From the NCBI RefSeq assembly GCF_014203395.1, contig NZ_JACHIW010000002.1, forward strand, positions 1,426,001 through 1,490,000: a DNA stretch of 64,000 bases, given 5' to 3'. A program made the position numbers and the translations under genes. The notes under the pieces were generated by a model. That model searched no databases. It was given only the letters and a program-made list of their open reading frames with translations, and was not told where the DNA came from. This document shows, one piece after another, positions 43,515 to 52,200 of this stretch. Positions within the stretch are counted from its first letter, which is position 1; the number at the start of each line of letters is the position of its first letter. This stretch comes from Saccharopolyspora phatthalungensis. GTDB taxonomy: Bacteria; Actinomycetota; Actinomycetes; Mycobacteriales; Pseudonocardiaceae.

Positions 43515-43544
43515 ATAGTATGAACCAGCCATACACCGCTGCAA
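43515..43544 (-). promoter_or_regulatory. Candidate promoter of the giant gene
   Basis: On the minus strand TTGCAG (43544-43539) and TACTAT (43520-43515) are separated by 18 bases, a good vegetative-type match in this G+C-rich DNA. A transcript from here would begin around 43,508, leaving the ATG at 43451 as the first sensible start. Confidence 0.45.
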
Positions 43545-43657
43545 ATCGAGATCTTCGCGTGCAACAACTATGCGCGTTTAGCCCTCAAACGACAGAAAAA
43601 GGGGGCTTCCCTATCGCATCCGCACGTGCTATTGCCGCCCAGGAACCTTGGCCGGGA

Positions 43658-43710
43658 TATAGATCACCTCGGACGCGCAACCCACCGCACTGTCCGGGTT
43701 GCCCTGGGGC
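43658..43710. repeat. Interspersed hairpin repeat, copy 1
   Basis: A conserved core contains arms CAACCC (43678-43683) and GGGTTG (43696-43701) around CGCACTGTCC, with a shared left flank (ATCACCTCGG) and right flank (CCTGGGG). Related copies lie at 55199-55251 and 57654-57706. It sits in the gap upstream of the giant gene. Confidence 0.75.
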
Positions 43711-43845
43711 CGTGTTCGTTGCCCTGGCGGCCGTTTCGCGCTAAACTACCCGTCATTCATGGGTGGGGTGTAGCTTTCCCTCGCTCGCTGACGCATCTCT
43801 AGGTTGAGAGCCGGGCGAGCCTGTCGAGGGCTCACGGCGTCTCGG

Positions 43846-44019
43846 TCACCGCGCCACTGTTTGCGGCGTCGTGGACGGCATCTCGCTTGTGCCGTGCCGT
43901 GCCGGGGAGCCGGGCTCGACGGCGGGCCTGAGCCCGTCGCTGTCGGCCTGTTGGAAAAGCTCGCCTGTCCACATGACTCCGGCGGCGATGATTCCGGTGC
44001 GGCGGTGTCTGTCTGCCAT
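43846..44019 (-). CDS. Small hypothetical protein (57 aa)
   Basis: The ATG lies two bases after the stop of the upstream gene, with GGGGAA six bases before it. The product starts MADRHRRTGIIAAGVMWTGE and has a Pro/Ser/Thr-rich tail. No family is recognised. Spacing argues for translation with its neighbour. Confidence 0.4.
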   Translation of the reverse strand: MADRHRRTGIIAAGVMWTGELFQQADSDGLRPAVEPGSPARHGTSEMPSTTPQTVAR

Positions 44020-44021
44020 AC

Positions 44022-44609
44022 CTAGGATTCCCCATTCTTGGTGTTCGCGATCGCGTGGCATTCCTCGCACAACTCCCACCGTTCCGGCGGGTGCTCGTTG
44101 GGTCCCCAACCGATCTGGCCGCAGAACCCGAGCACGATCTTTTTGCCCTCGTAATCTGCTTGCTGCGCATCGGAGTACGCGAGGTGAACGACGCGCTCCC
44201 GCCACGAAGGCGCGAACCGGATCGTTCGTCCCGCCACCGCGCCCCCGAGGTCCTGCGCCGCTGGTTCCGCGGGTACCCGCCGCGCCGAAGGCATACCTTC
44301 GGCCTCCGCACGGCTCATCGACGGCACGTCGCTGGCGAGAACGGCGCTCATGAAGCACGTCATGCACGGAGCGCCGGTGAAACGGCCGACGATTTCCGCG
44401 TCATCCGGGGCGATCCGGTCACCACACACGGCCACCCACACGACCGGATCACCGCTGCTGCTTATTTCGCCGGGCGCGTTCCCGCTGGCGTTCAAGGCCC
44501 AGGTCGTAGTCGAGGCAGCATCGTCGGGCATACGATAGGCATGGACCTGCGGCGGGCCGCCGAGTCCCGCCGTGGCGTCCCGGCGGCGCGCGAGAACGAC
44601 CCTGCTCAT
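44022..44609 (-). CDS. Hypothetical protein with two CxxC motifs
   Basis: About 195 residues. GAPCMTCFMSAVL in the middle and RWELCEECHAIANT at the end supply two CxxC pairs, likely a zinc site. VWVAVCGDR and RERVVHLAYSDAQ are other conserved-looking blocks. ATG 44609 (MSRVVLARRRD) is chosen over a GTG at 44621; both have weak ribosome sites. The family is not recognised; zinc-ribbon regulators next to XRE genes are common in this group. Confidence 0.6.
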   Translation of the reverse strand: MSRVVLARRRDATAGLGGPPQVHAYRMPDDAASTTTWALNASGNAPGEISSSGDPVVWVAVCGDRIAPDDAEIVGRFTGAPCMTCFMSAVLASDVPSMSRAEAEGMPSARRVPAEPAAQDLGGAVAGRTIRFAPSWRERVVHLAYSDAQQADYEGKKIVLGFCGQIGWGPNEHPPERWELCEECHAIANTKNGES

Positions 44610-44819
44610 GCCGTCCACCACCGCTCACCGGTTGGGCAGCCACCCGCCGCAGCGCCTGGCGCGTTCTCCACTCCGGCCGGTGACATGGCGCGCCCGGCCG
44701 CCACCATTCGGGGACAGTAAAGGGATTCCCCGGGTTCAACTGGTCCCGTGCTATGCGGCCGACCGAGTGCGACGAGGCGCGCACTCCGGGCCCATTTCCC
44801 AGGAACCCGGCCGGACCGT

Positions 44820-44912
44820 TCACGGAACATTAGGGGGCCCACCGCATCCGGCCGTCAGCAGACCCAACGACGCCAGCACCACAACCCGCCACAGCGGACT
44901 CGAGATCCTCAT
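44820..44912 (-). CDS. Very short lipoprotein (30 aa), possibly truncated
   Basis: ATG 44912 with AAGGAGG about 11 bases upstream encodes a basic-start hydrophobic signal (MRISSPLWRVVVLASLGLL) and a lipobox LTAGC, then only GGPPNVP before a TGA. It could be an entericidin-like mini-lipoprotein or a lipoprotein gene broken by a frameshift at the stop, since the next frame stays open for a further stretch. Confidence 0.4.
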   Translation of the reverse strand: MRISSPLWRVVVLASLGLLTAGCGGPPNVP

Positions 44913-45880
44913 CAGGTGTCAGCCTCCTTGGGACACAGTTGAACGGGTGGACCGCCGCCACGCCGTTGGGCGGCGGCCCGGTCACGGCCTGACTCCCGGC
45001 GACGACACCAGTCCGGGCCGAGTCCATAGGCTGCGGCGAGCTCAAAGAAGGCCAGTGCTCATGCAGCGCCCGCCGCCAGCGGACATCGCAGCGCTCCCAC
45101 CATCGGCCCACCACTGCTCGCAGACGCCGGATCATGACGGACTCACCAAACATCGGCGTTCTCCGGGCAGGCGGCGATCCACCGCCGCAGCACCGCGCGC
45201 TCTATGCTCAACGCACGAACCTCACCGTGGTCGCCGTCGAGGCCCGCGGACCAGAGTCGAAAAGGGACAGTGCACCGAAGATGTCCGACGGCCCCAAAAC
45301 CGCCAGCAGGTTCTTTCTTCCATCCCGGGTTTTGCGCCCCAGCGTCACCTTGCCGGACTAATGATGTAAAGCCGGTCGCCCTCGGCGAAAACCATGTGTC
45401 CTCGCTGGAACTCCGCCGGTTCCAACGATTGGGCGAGTGCCTGTGGCCGCTGCGGGCTCAACGCCCTGGAATATGCCAGCTCGCGCCAATGTTTCATCCA
45501 CCACTGAAGTCCTTATCCACCCGTTACGTCCACCGCCCGGGCGGCAACGGCGTCCCATTCCGGAGTTAAGTCGTGAACTGGGGTGTGTCCACGCGCCGGT
45601 CCGCTGGCAGGGCGGGGTGAACCAGTGGAGATCGGCCGGAGAGCGTCGTGCTCGGTCCTCCGCAGCGGCGGCGACGTCGGCTGTGCCATGCCGTTCATCG
45701 TTACCATCCGCGCCGAGGTCTCCAATCCCCAACGCTGCTAGCCCCAATGGGGCTTTACAGCGCGGTGGCCGACGCGGCTGACTATGATCGACCGCTGGGG
45801 TGGTGCACGGCAAACTTCGACCGAACGGCCCTAACGCCGTGACCCTGGACGAGCACTCGTCCGTTAATGGAAGGCGAGCC
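44913..45880. other. Region without a convincing gene
   Basis: A minus-strand frame at 44830-45153 (MIRRLRAVVGRWWERCDVRW, then a Pro-rich part) might be a small basic protein but overlaps the lipoprotein start. Other frames look like chance. The right end is the leader of the XRE gene, with the palindrome at 45740-45754. Confidence 0.35.
45740..45754. promoter_or_regulatory. Palindrome AGCCCCAATGGGGCT upstream of the XRE gene
   Basis: Perfect 7-bp arms around one base. A near-identical palindrome (AGCCCCATTGGGGCT) lies at 52977-52991 before a truncated copy of the same gene. TTTACA follows at once here and TTGACA there, as a -35 element would. It is probably the autoregulatory operator of the XRE protein. 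Confidence 0.55.
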
Positions 45881-47344
45881 ATGAATGGTCCGCGACAACG
45901 CTGCCAGTGCTGCGGCACTGTGCTGCGTGTCGGCGTGAATGACGCGTTGTGCGGACCCTGTGCCCGCGCCGCCGGTTTCCGTGAGCCGATCCCGGAGGGC
46001 TTTTACGAGGACGCGGACCTGTGCGCCGCGTTGGAAAGCTATGACTTCGGCGCGGTTTTCACCGCCGTGCGGCGGCAAACCGGGCTCTCGCAACTCCAGC
46101 TCGCCGACCTGCTGGGCTTGTCCCAATCCCGGGTCTCCGCTGTCGAGCGGGGCGAGCGTCGGCTGACCCACGTCAGGACTGCCGCTCGGTTGGCCACGTT
46201 CCTGCGCATCCCGGCCTCGTTGCTCGGATTTCCCACCAGCCATACCGTAACGGGTGACGTCACTGACAAGGAGGTGAGTTGGTTGGAACGCAGAGACTTT
46301 CTCTCCCTGGTTACGGCCGCCACGTTGGGCTCCAGCCTGAATCCCGAACTCGCCCGGCTGGGCTCGCTGCTGCCCGGCCAGGTCGAGCCGGTAACCCGAC
46401 CCCGCATCGGCGCGGCCGACGTCGACGCCATCGAGGCAGTCACCGACGGGTTCCGCCGCTCACACTCCGCCTACGGCGGTGGGCTATGCCGCGCCGCAGC
46501 CCTCACACAACTGCACCAGGTGCGCCAGTTGGAGGACGCCCTCTGCTCGCCGGAGATCCGCACCCGGCTGCTGGTGGCCATCGCCGACCTGGCCAGCACG
46601 GCAGCGTGGCTAGCCTACGACGTCGACGATCACGACGCCGCCCGCCGCCTGTGGACCTACACCCTGGACACCGCCCGCCGCGCCGACGACGACCCCCGCG
46701 CCACCGACCTGGCAGTCCACGTGCTGCTGGACATGGCACACCAAGCGCTGCACCTCGAACGCGCAAGTGAGGCACTGCACCTCGTGCAACTCGCGTCGGC
46801 GACCGCCGCCAACCGCAAACACCCGGTCAGCACCATCACCCAGGGCTACACCTCCGCGATCCTCGGCTGTTGCCGCGCAGCGCTCGGCGAGCCAGAGCCC
46901 ACCCACCGCGCCATCGGACAAGCCCAAGAGACCTACGCCGCCGCCGATCCGGCCACCACACCGCCGTGGACAAAGTTCGTCACCAACGCCGAGATCACCG
47001 GCCAACAGGGCTACTCCCTGTACCTGTTGTCGCTGTCCCGCCCGGAGTTCGCGCCGCAAGCCATCGAGAAACTGACCAGCGCATCAACCGGGTACGGCGC
47101 GGAATATGAGTGCAGCCGCGCCGTGACCCTGCCGCCGCTGGCCTCCGCGCAGTTCCAGGCCGGTGATATCGACGCCGCGGTGGCCACCGGCTACGACGCG
47201 GTGGAGGCGATCACCGGACTGTCCTTCACCCGCGGCTACGCCCGGCTGCGCGTGTTGGACACCGTGGCCGCGCCACACAACGGCAAATCCGAGGTCGCCG
47301 ACCTCCGCGAACACATCCGCACCGCGCTCACCACAACCGCCTAG
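45881..47344 (+). CDS. XRE-family regulator with N-terminal zinc ribbon and TPR-like C-terminus
   Basis: 487 residues. An N-terminal CQCCG-(15)-CGPC zinc ribbon precedes the helix-turn-helix FTAVRRQTGLSQLQLADLLGLSQSRVSAVERGERR. The rest is helical, with tetratricopeptide-like repeats (AWLAYDVDDHDAARRLWTYTLDTAR and similar), as in actinomycete regulators sensing peptides or metabolites. ATG 45881 has GGAAGG upstream. A truncated duplicate of the promoter and first 26 codons is at 52,977-53,164, flanking the lanthipeptide locus. Confidence 0.88.
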   Translation: MNGPRQRCQCCGTVLRVGVNDALCGPCARAAGFREPIPEGFYEDADLCAALESYDFGAVFTAVRRQTGLSQLQLADLLGLSQSRVSAVERGERRLTHVRTAARLATFLRIPASLLGFPTSHTVTGDVTDKEVSWLERRDFLSLVTAATLGSSLNPELARLGSLLPGQVEPVTRPRIGAADVDAIEAVTDGFRRSHSAYGGGLCRAAALTQLHQVRQLEDALCSPEIRTRLLVAIADLASTAAWLAYDVDDHDAARRLWTYTLDTARRADDDPRATDLAVHVLLDMAHQALHLERASEALHLVQLASATAANRKHPVSTITQGYTSAILGCCRAALGEPEPTHRAIGQAQETYAAADPATTPPWTKFVTNAEITGQQGYSLYLLSLSRPEFAPQAIEKLTSASTGYGAEYECSRAVTLPPLASAQFQAGDIDAAVATGYDAVEAITGLSFTRGYARLRVLDTVAAPHNGKSEVADLREHIRTALTTTA

Positions 47345-48115
47345 CAGCCAACGAGCCAACCGCCAGCGCGCGAAGGCCACCTGCCCCGGCCTTGCCAGCA
47401 CCACAGGACTTGTTCGATCGGTTGATCACCGTTAGCGTCGTCGGACGAGGGTTTTGACGTGAGATGAGCGGGAAATAGCTCCTGCTCTCCCGGGTGAAGA
47501 TGATCTCGGCGTGGCCATCGTGGTTGTCTTGCTGCCCAGCCATGTCACGGTCACTTCCGTGGATCTGTAGAGGCGTCGTGGTAAGTTTCTGCGGCTGGGC
47601 AACAAATGGCGGCGAAGGCATCATCTTCGGGGATGCCCGGGGACGCGGTGAAGAACAGACTTCGCGGTGAAGATTTTAGTGCCACAGGCCAAGTTCGGCA
47701 ATGATTTCTGGTGCGGCGAACGGAGCAGTAAGTGCGCCGGGGCTGGTGGGTTCGCGGCGATGAATGAGGCGATGATGTCGTTGTCCTCTGGCGCGGGTTT
47801 TCAACACAGGGAATGCCCAGCAGTTCCAGTCCCTTGTAGATGAACGGTAGGTCGGCAAAGACCTCCTCGTCACCGGTGGCTGGCGACTGGCTTGTAGCCG
47901 GGCATGAGAGTACGTCGTTCCGCGGCGCCTTCCGGGCCGTCGAAGACAACAAGATTTCCGCAGCTTCCTCAAGATACGTGCGCCAGCGCGCACGAGGGCG
48001 AAAAATCCGAACACGAAGATTTACTCCAGTACGACGGATGCTAAGTGAGCCCGACCCGCGAGGGCCGGGCGGGTGCACTCCCGTGCCTGATCCTGCGGAG
48101 CTCCGGCGTGGCCGG
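47345..48115 (-). pseudogene. Degraded minus-strand coding sequence in a gene-poor gap
   Basis: Between about 47,960 and 47,690 (minus) a protein-like segment reads DEEVFADLPFIYKGLELLGI and then, in the next frame, PEDNDIIASFIAANPPAPAHLLL. This suggests one gene broken by a frameshift near 47,800. Neither part has a good start or a recognised family. The rest of the gap shows nothing. Confidence 0.3.
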
Positions 48116-49327
48116 TCAGGACGTGATGATCATGCGGATGTGGTGCTTGTCGATGGTCACTCCGCCGGTGGGCAGGTTCTCGTCCGGCGTGTCGGCGGGG
48201 TAGGCGGTGATGACGGGCTGGGCGACGCGGTCGCGGTCGAAGCGGCGGATCTGCTCGACCAGCCGCTCGGCGAGCCGGGCTGCGGCGGGGCCGTGGCCGG
48301 TGGCGCCGAGTTCGTAGCGGCGTTTGCCGTCCGGGCCGTCTACTGGGCGGGGCTTGGTGAGGTAGGCCAGCGAGTCGCTCTCGACGAGGGCTGGAGTGCG
48401 GTCAGGGAACGCGGGGCGACAGGTCCCGGCGTCAATGGCGGTGGAGTCGGCCGCGATGCGGCAGGTGCCCTGTTCGGTGGCGGTCAGCCACAGCCAGATG
48501 TGGTCGAAGGGCTCGCCTGCGGCCACGGTGGCGCCGGACCAGACGGTGGTCTTGGGTCCGATGAACGCCTCGCACAGCGCGGCCGGGTCGATGTGCTGGT
48601 CGGTGTCCCAGTACAGGGTGACGTTCTCGGCAATCTGGCCGGTGTGCTCGCCGGTAGGCACGATGCCGATCATGGGGATGAACCCACAGAGCTGGCTATT
48701 GGCGGCACGCAGGTGGTCGTCGCGACGGACGAACGCGACGCTGCGGGCCTGGCCGCGCCAGTGCAGCGGGACCACGAGCGTCCCCTCGGGGGCGAGCTGT
48801 TCGAACCACGCGGGGGGCAGATCCCACGGCCCCACCGTGACGATGATCTTGTCGTAGGGGGCCTGGTCCGGGGCGCCGAAGGCGCCGTCGCCGGTGACCA
48901 CCCGCACCCGGTCGTTGCCGGTTTCGGCCAGGGCGTGGCGGGCGTGGTCGGTGACGTCGGGGTGGATGTCGATGGTGGTGACGTTGCCGGTCGGGCCGAC
49001 GAGTTCGGCCAGCAGTGCGGCGTTGTAGCCGGTGCCGGCCCCGATCTCCAGCACGTTTTCGCCGGGCTGCGGGTCGAGCTGGCCGAGCATCATCGCCACG
49101 ACGGTCGGAACGGAGAGGCAACTGGCGGGCCGGCCGTCGCCGGGCTTGATGGTGATCGCCTTGTTGGCGTAGGCGTCCTCCAGGGACGCGGCGGGCACGA
49201 ACCTGTGCCGGGGAACGGCCCGGAACGCGTGCTCGATGCGCTCGGAGTGCAGGTGACCAGCGTCCTTGATGTTGCTGATCATCTGCTCGCGCAGGTCCTC
49301 GGGGCGAGTACTGGTGGCGTTGGTCAT
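48116..49327 (-). CDS. FxLD-system methyltransferase (protein-L-isoaspartate O-methyltransferase-like)
   Basis: 403 residues. The PCMT fold has VLEIGAGTGYNAALLAELVG, VTTIDIHPDVTDHAR, YDKIIVTVGPWDLPPAWFEQL and GTLVVPL. A long C-terminal extension ends DENLPTGGVTIDKHHIRMII. This architecture is the methyltransferase of FxLD lanthipeptide loci. Start ATG 49327 has GGAAGGAAC upstream and overlaps the stop of a LanC remnant (ATGA). It is a paralogue of the frameshifted enzyme at 50996-52200. It may modify an Asp or Asp-derived residue of the precursor. Confidence 0.85.
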   Translation of the reverse strand: MTNATSTRPEDLREQMISNIKDAGHLHSERIEHAFRAVPRHRFVPAASLEDAYANKAITIKPGDGRPASCLSVPTVVAMMLGQLDPQPGENVLEIGAGTGYNAALLAELVGPTGNVTTIDIHPDVTDHARHALAETGNDRVRVVTGDGAFGAPDQAPYDKIIVTVGPWDLPPAWFEQLAPEGTLVVPLHWRGQARSVAFVRRDDHLRAANSQLCGFIPMIGIVPTGEHTGQIAENVTLYWDTDQHIDPAALCEAFIGPKTTVWSGATVAAGEPFDHIWLWLTATEQGTCRIAADSTAIDAGTCRPAFPDRTPALVESDSLAYLTKPRPVDGPDGKRRYELGATGHGPAAARLAERLVEQIRRFDRDRVAQPVITAYPADTPDENLPTGGVTIDKHHIRMIITS

Positions 49328-49514
49328 CCGGTTCCTTCCGTGTGCGTGGTTGTGGATACGAGCGAACTGGTCGGCCCGGCAGTAGGCGAGGTGGCGAGCA
49401 GGCAGGTATCCCATCCGGTGCTAGGCGGCGGGTCCAGGTCGGCGAGCGCGACGCCCGCGCTGCCTTCCAGCATCCCGCGTGCGTGTTCGTGCTCAAGTCC
49501 TGCCGTTCCGTATG
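49324..49514 (-). pseudogene. LanC-like lanthionine cyclase, C-terminal remnant
   Basis: Minus-strand codons before the methyltransferase read PSYGTAGLEHEHARGMLEGS, then AGVALADLDPPPSTGWDTCLL. This is the typical LanC ending (LEG-AGVALALL, then W-D-x-C-LL). Only about 60 codons survive, with no start and no zinc-ligand part. The TGA overlaps the methyltransferase ATG, so the original lanC-methyltransferase coupling is preserved. Confidence 0.7.
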
Positions 49515-49559
49515 AAGGTTTTCGATCAGAGCACCTGTCATCGCGTCCACCTGCCGTTT

Positions 49560-50201
49560 CTAGAAAAGTCCCAGTTGCGGGTCCGGTTCCCCGGTCTTGG
49601 GCTGGCGGGCTGTGGTCTTGATGAGCGCTTCCAGGCTGGGCCAGTGCGCGCCGCCGGTGTCTCGGTCGAGCAGTGTCTGGAACAACGCCGCGGTGGCTTC
49701 GACGTCGGGCATCGCGCGGTGGCGGTGGGCCGGGCGCGGGATCTTGCAGGCCACCAGCAGGTGATCGAGGTTGTAGGTCCCCAGGTACGGCAGGAGCAGT
49801 TTGGCCATCGCGATGGTGTCCACGACCGGCAGGCCCGCCAATCCGGGGCAGGCGTCCCGGTAGTGGTGCAGTAGGCCCGCTTCGGTTGGGGCGTGGTGGG
49901 CGACCAGCACCATCGGCTGGTGCGGCGCCAACGCGGCATCAAGCTCGGCCAGCACTTGCTGTGCCGGTGGTTGATCGGCTACATCGGCGGCCCGGATGCC
50001 CGTGGTGCGGGTATCGAAATCCGTGACCGGCGCGTGCGCCGGCGGTTTGATTAGCGCTTCGAAACGCGCAATCTCGGCCAGTGGGCCTGTTGTGGGGCGG
50101 AGGCTGAGGGTGGCCACTTCGATCGCCGGGGTGGTGGCTTCGAAATCGATGACGGTGAAGGTAGTCACCAGGAATTGTTGATCTTCAGTCAAGTGAGGCA
50201 T
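49560..50201 (-). CDS. DnaQ-like 3'-5' exonuclease (DEDDh family)
   Basis: 213 residues. Exo I is VIDFEATT (Asp, Glu). Exo II is VLVAHHAPTEAGLL, where Glu replaces the usual Asp. Exo III is HRAMPDVEATAAL (His, Asp). The fold matches proofreading-type exonucleases acting on single-stranded ends. ATG 50201 lies inside the last codons of the LanB fragment. The link to lanthipeptide synthesis is positional only; it may be a passenger gene. Confidence 0.82.
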   Translation of the reverse strand: MPHLTEDQQFLVTTFTVIDFEATTPAIEVATLSLRPTTGPLAEIARFEALIKPPAHAPVTDFDTRTTGIRAADVADQPPAQQVLAELDAALAPHQPMVLVAHHAPTEAGLLHHYRDACPGLAGLPVVDTIAMAKLLLPYLGTYNLDHLLVACKIPRPAHRHRAMPDVEATAALFQTLLDRDTGGAHWPSLEALIKTTARQPKTGEPDPQLGLF

Positions 50202-50715
50202 GGACGATCCACGAGCCACCGCGCGCGAACCCCAGGCTGTTCGTCCGCACCTCCACAGTCCGCAGCGTCTCCAGCCGCTGCTCGATACGGCGGACCTGCC
50301 GATCCACACACTCACCATCCGGCCGGAACACCGGCTGATGCCGCCCACCGACCCGCGCCACCGCACGACCACCGACCTCCACCGGTGCGACACCCGCGAA
50401 CAAACCGAACGGCGTGGCCCGACCTGCCCAGCGCAGCAGATACCGCGCCAGCGTCTCCACCAGACGCCGCACCCGCACCTCGTCGTCACCGGCCGGCGGG
50501 CGTGTCGCGATCTGCCGCCGCACCTGGGCCGCCAGCACCGGCGACGCCACCGTCACCGCATCCGCGAACCCGCTTATCCCCCAGACCCGCCGCAACCACT
50601 CCCGCCAGCCGACCACGTCGCTGCCAGCCAGGTCCGGCCAACACGGAAACTCCACGCTCTCGGGCAGCGTCGTGGCCCTGATCAACACCGAGTCCATCGC
50701 CTCATAGGTACGCAT
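50185..50715 (-). pseudogene. Lantibiotic dehydratase (LanB) N-terminal fragment
   Basis: 176 residues from ATG 50715 (GGAGGACC upstream). Lantibiotic dehydratase N-terminal motifs are clear: RTYEAMDSVLIRAT, then LARYLLRWAGRATPFGLFAGVAPVEVG and RTNSLGFARGGSW. Full LanB proteins run to about 800-1,000 residues, so over three-quarters is gone. It ends HASLD-stop, overlapping the exonuclease start, so a deletion joined the two. Glutamylation of Ser/Thr would need the missing parts. Confidence 0.85.
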
Positions 50716-50790
50716 CCCGGTCCTCCGCCCTCCACAACGGGGTGTGGCCCTGCCTCACGACGTGGGAGCCAAGGCCACACCAGAACCGAC

Positions 50791-50928
50791 TCAGCTCCGC
50801 GTCGTGCAGGCGTCGCTGCCGGTGTTTCCACTACCGCAGTTGTCCGAGGTGCACTCTTCAGAGGTCATAGCGGGTGCGTCACCGGAGACGACGAGGCTCA
50901 CATTGAGCTGAAACTCCGAAGCATCCAT
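50791..50928 (-). CDS. FxLD-type lanthipeptide precursor
   Basis: 45 residues. The leader is MDASEFQLNVSLVVSGDAPA; FQLN stands where FxLD is usual. The core is MTSEECTSDNCGSGNTGSD, then ACTTRS, with Cys 26, 31 and 41 and many Ser/Thr able to form lanthionine rings. AAAGGA precedes the ATG. It lies between the frameshifted methyltransferase and the LanB fragment, all on the minus strand. The gene is intact, but its maturation enzymes look broken. Confidence 0.85.
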   Translation of the reverse strand: MDASEFQLNVSLVVSGDAPAMTSEECTSDNCGSGNTGSDACTTRS

Positions 50929-50995
50929 CACAACGTCCTTTCCGAAAAAGATTCCGTTGATTCCGTTGAGAGAAAGCCCTTTCAGAAGGAATGGG

Positions 50996-52200
50996 CTATT
51001 TTTGGGTCCAAGTGAAGATGATTCGGCTGTGTCGTTTGTTCACCACCCGCCCTTCCGGGAGCTCGGCATCGGGCGTGTCGCCCGGGACGACGCAGAGGAC
51101 GGGAGCCGGTCGGCCGGCGCGATCCCACGCTCGGATCTGAGCGGCCATCTCTTCGGCGGCCGCAGCCCCGTCGGCCCCGTGCCCATAGGCGACGTGCTCG
51201 TAGGCGGCTTCGGCGACCTGACGGAGCCTGCCCTGGTAGGCCAGGCTCGTACCGTGCACGAATGCTGGGGTTCCGTAAGCCCATGACGGCTCAACCAGAC
51301 CGCTGTCGATCGCACTCTGCTGCGCGATCAGCGCAGCGAACCCGGGCAGGTGGGACGCCAGCCACAGGTCAAGATCGGGCGATCGCCGCCCCGAGGAGAC
51401 AATCACACCCGACGAGGCTTCGTACCGTTCCTGGGCGAACACGCCCTCGAGGCCCTCATCGACATGCTGGTCGGGTTCGGTGAGCCACAGATTGACGCCG
51501 TCGCCCAGGACGACCGTTCGGCCCTTGCGGGCACCTGCCCCCTGCATCGGCACGAACCCGCACATGAGGTTGCTGTGAGAGAGCAGACGGTCCCCGGATC
51601 GCTGGAGCGCCCAGGACCGGGTCAGCCCAAGGTACGCAAGGGAACCACGAGAGTGCCGTCGTTGGTCAGCTGATCCACCCATGCGGTCGGGATGTCCCAC
51701 GACCCGACCGTCACGATGATCAAGTCATAACGGCGGCCAGACTCGATCTCGAACTCGGCGTCGGCGCACACGACCTTCACGTCCGAGTAGCCCGCCGCAT
51801 CCAGGCACGCCCGTGCTCGGTCGGTGACATCCTCGTCGATGTCGACGGTCGTCACCGACCCGTTCGGACCGGCGATCTCTCGCAACAGTGCCGCGTTGTA
51901 TCCCCCACTGCCGATTTCGAGGATGTGCTGACCATGCGCCTGGTTCAGCATGTCGGCGATGACGTTAGGCGCGGATACCGAGCTGAGGTTCATGTTGTTC
52001 TCGCGCTTGGTGATCACCGCGGTGTCGGCGTAGGCATCCTCGACGGAGACCCCCGGAATAAACAATTCACGAGGCACCTTCCGCAGCGCCCGTTCCACGT
52101 CGGCACGCAACGGAAGGCCCCGCCACTGGTGCTCCTCGACGATCTTGTCCACCATGACATTGCGGAGCTCTTCCGCCGAGGTCGTGGTGTCGGCGTTCAT
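50996..52200 (-). pseudogene. Second FxLD-system methyltransferase, single-base frameshift
   Basis: The first part (52200 to 51622) has HILEIGSGGYNAALLREIAG, VTTVDIDEDVTDRAR, LIIVTVGSWDIPTAWVDQL and GTLVVPLR, then stops. One base over, LGLTRSWALQRSGDRLLSHS continues to the proper ending TPDAELPEGRVVNKRHSRII at 50996. One lost base near 51,633 splits a protein of about 400 residues. The SAM loop reads GSGGYN, one residue shorter than GAGTGYN in the paralogue. Confidence 0.85.

Noticed and set aside
41685..43523. Plus-strand open frame of 612 codons, opposite the N-terminal part of the giant gene
   Set aside because: Arg/His/Pro-rich antisense shadow in high-GC DNA; the minus strand carries recognisable WXG100-like sequence.
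43452..43544. 31-residue N-terminal extension of the giant protein
   Set aside because: It would require translation through the proposed promoter and is Cys/Arg-rich, unlike the WXG100-like start MVPEEVRRLF.
45358..45918. Minus-strand frame of 186 codons upstream of the XRE gene
   Set aside because: It crosses the palindromic leader and start of the XRE gene and lacks any recognisable pattern.
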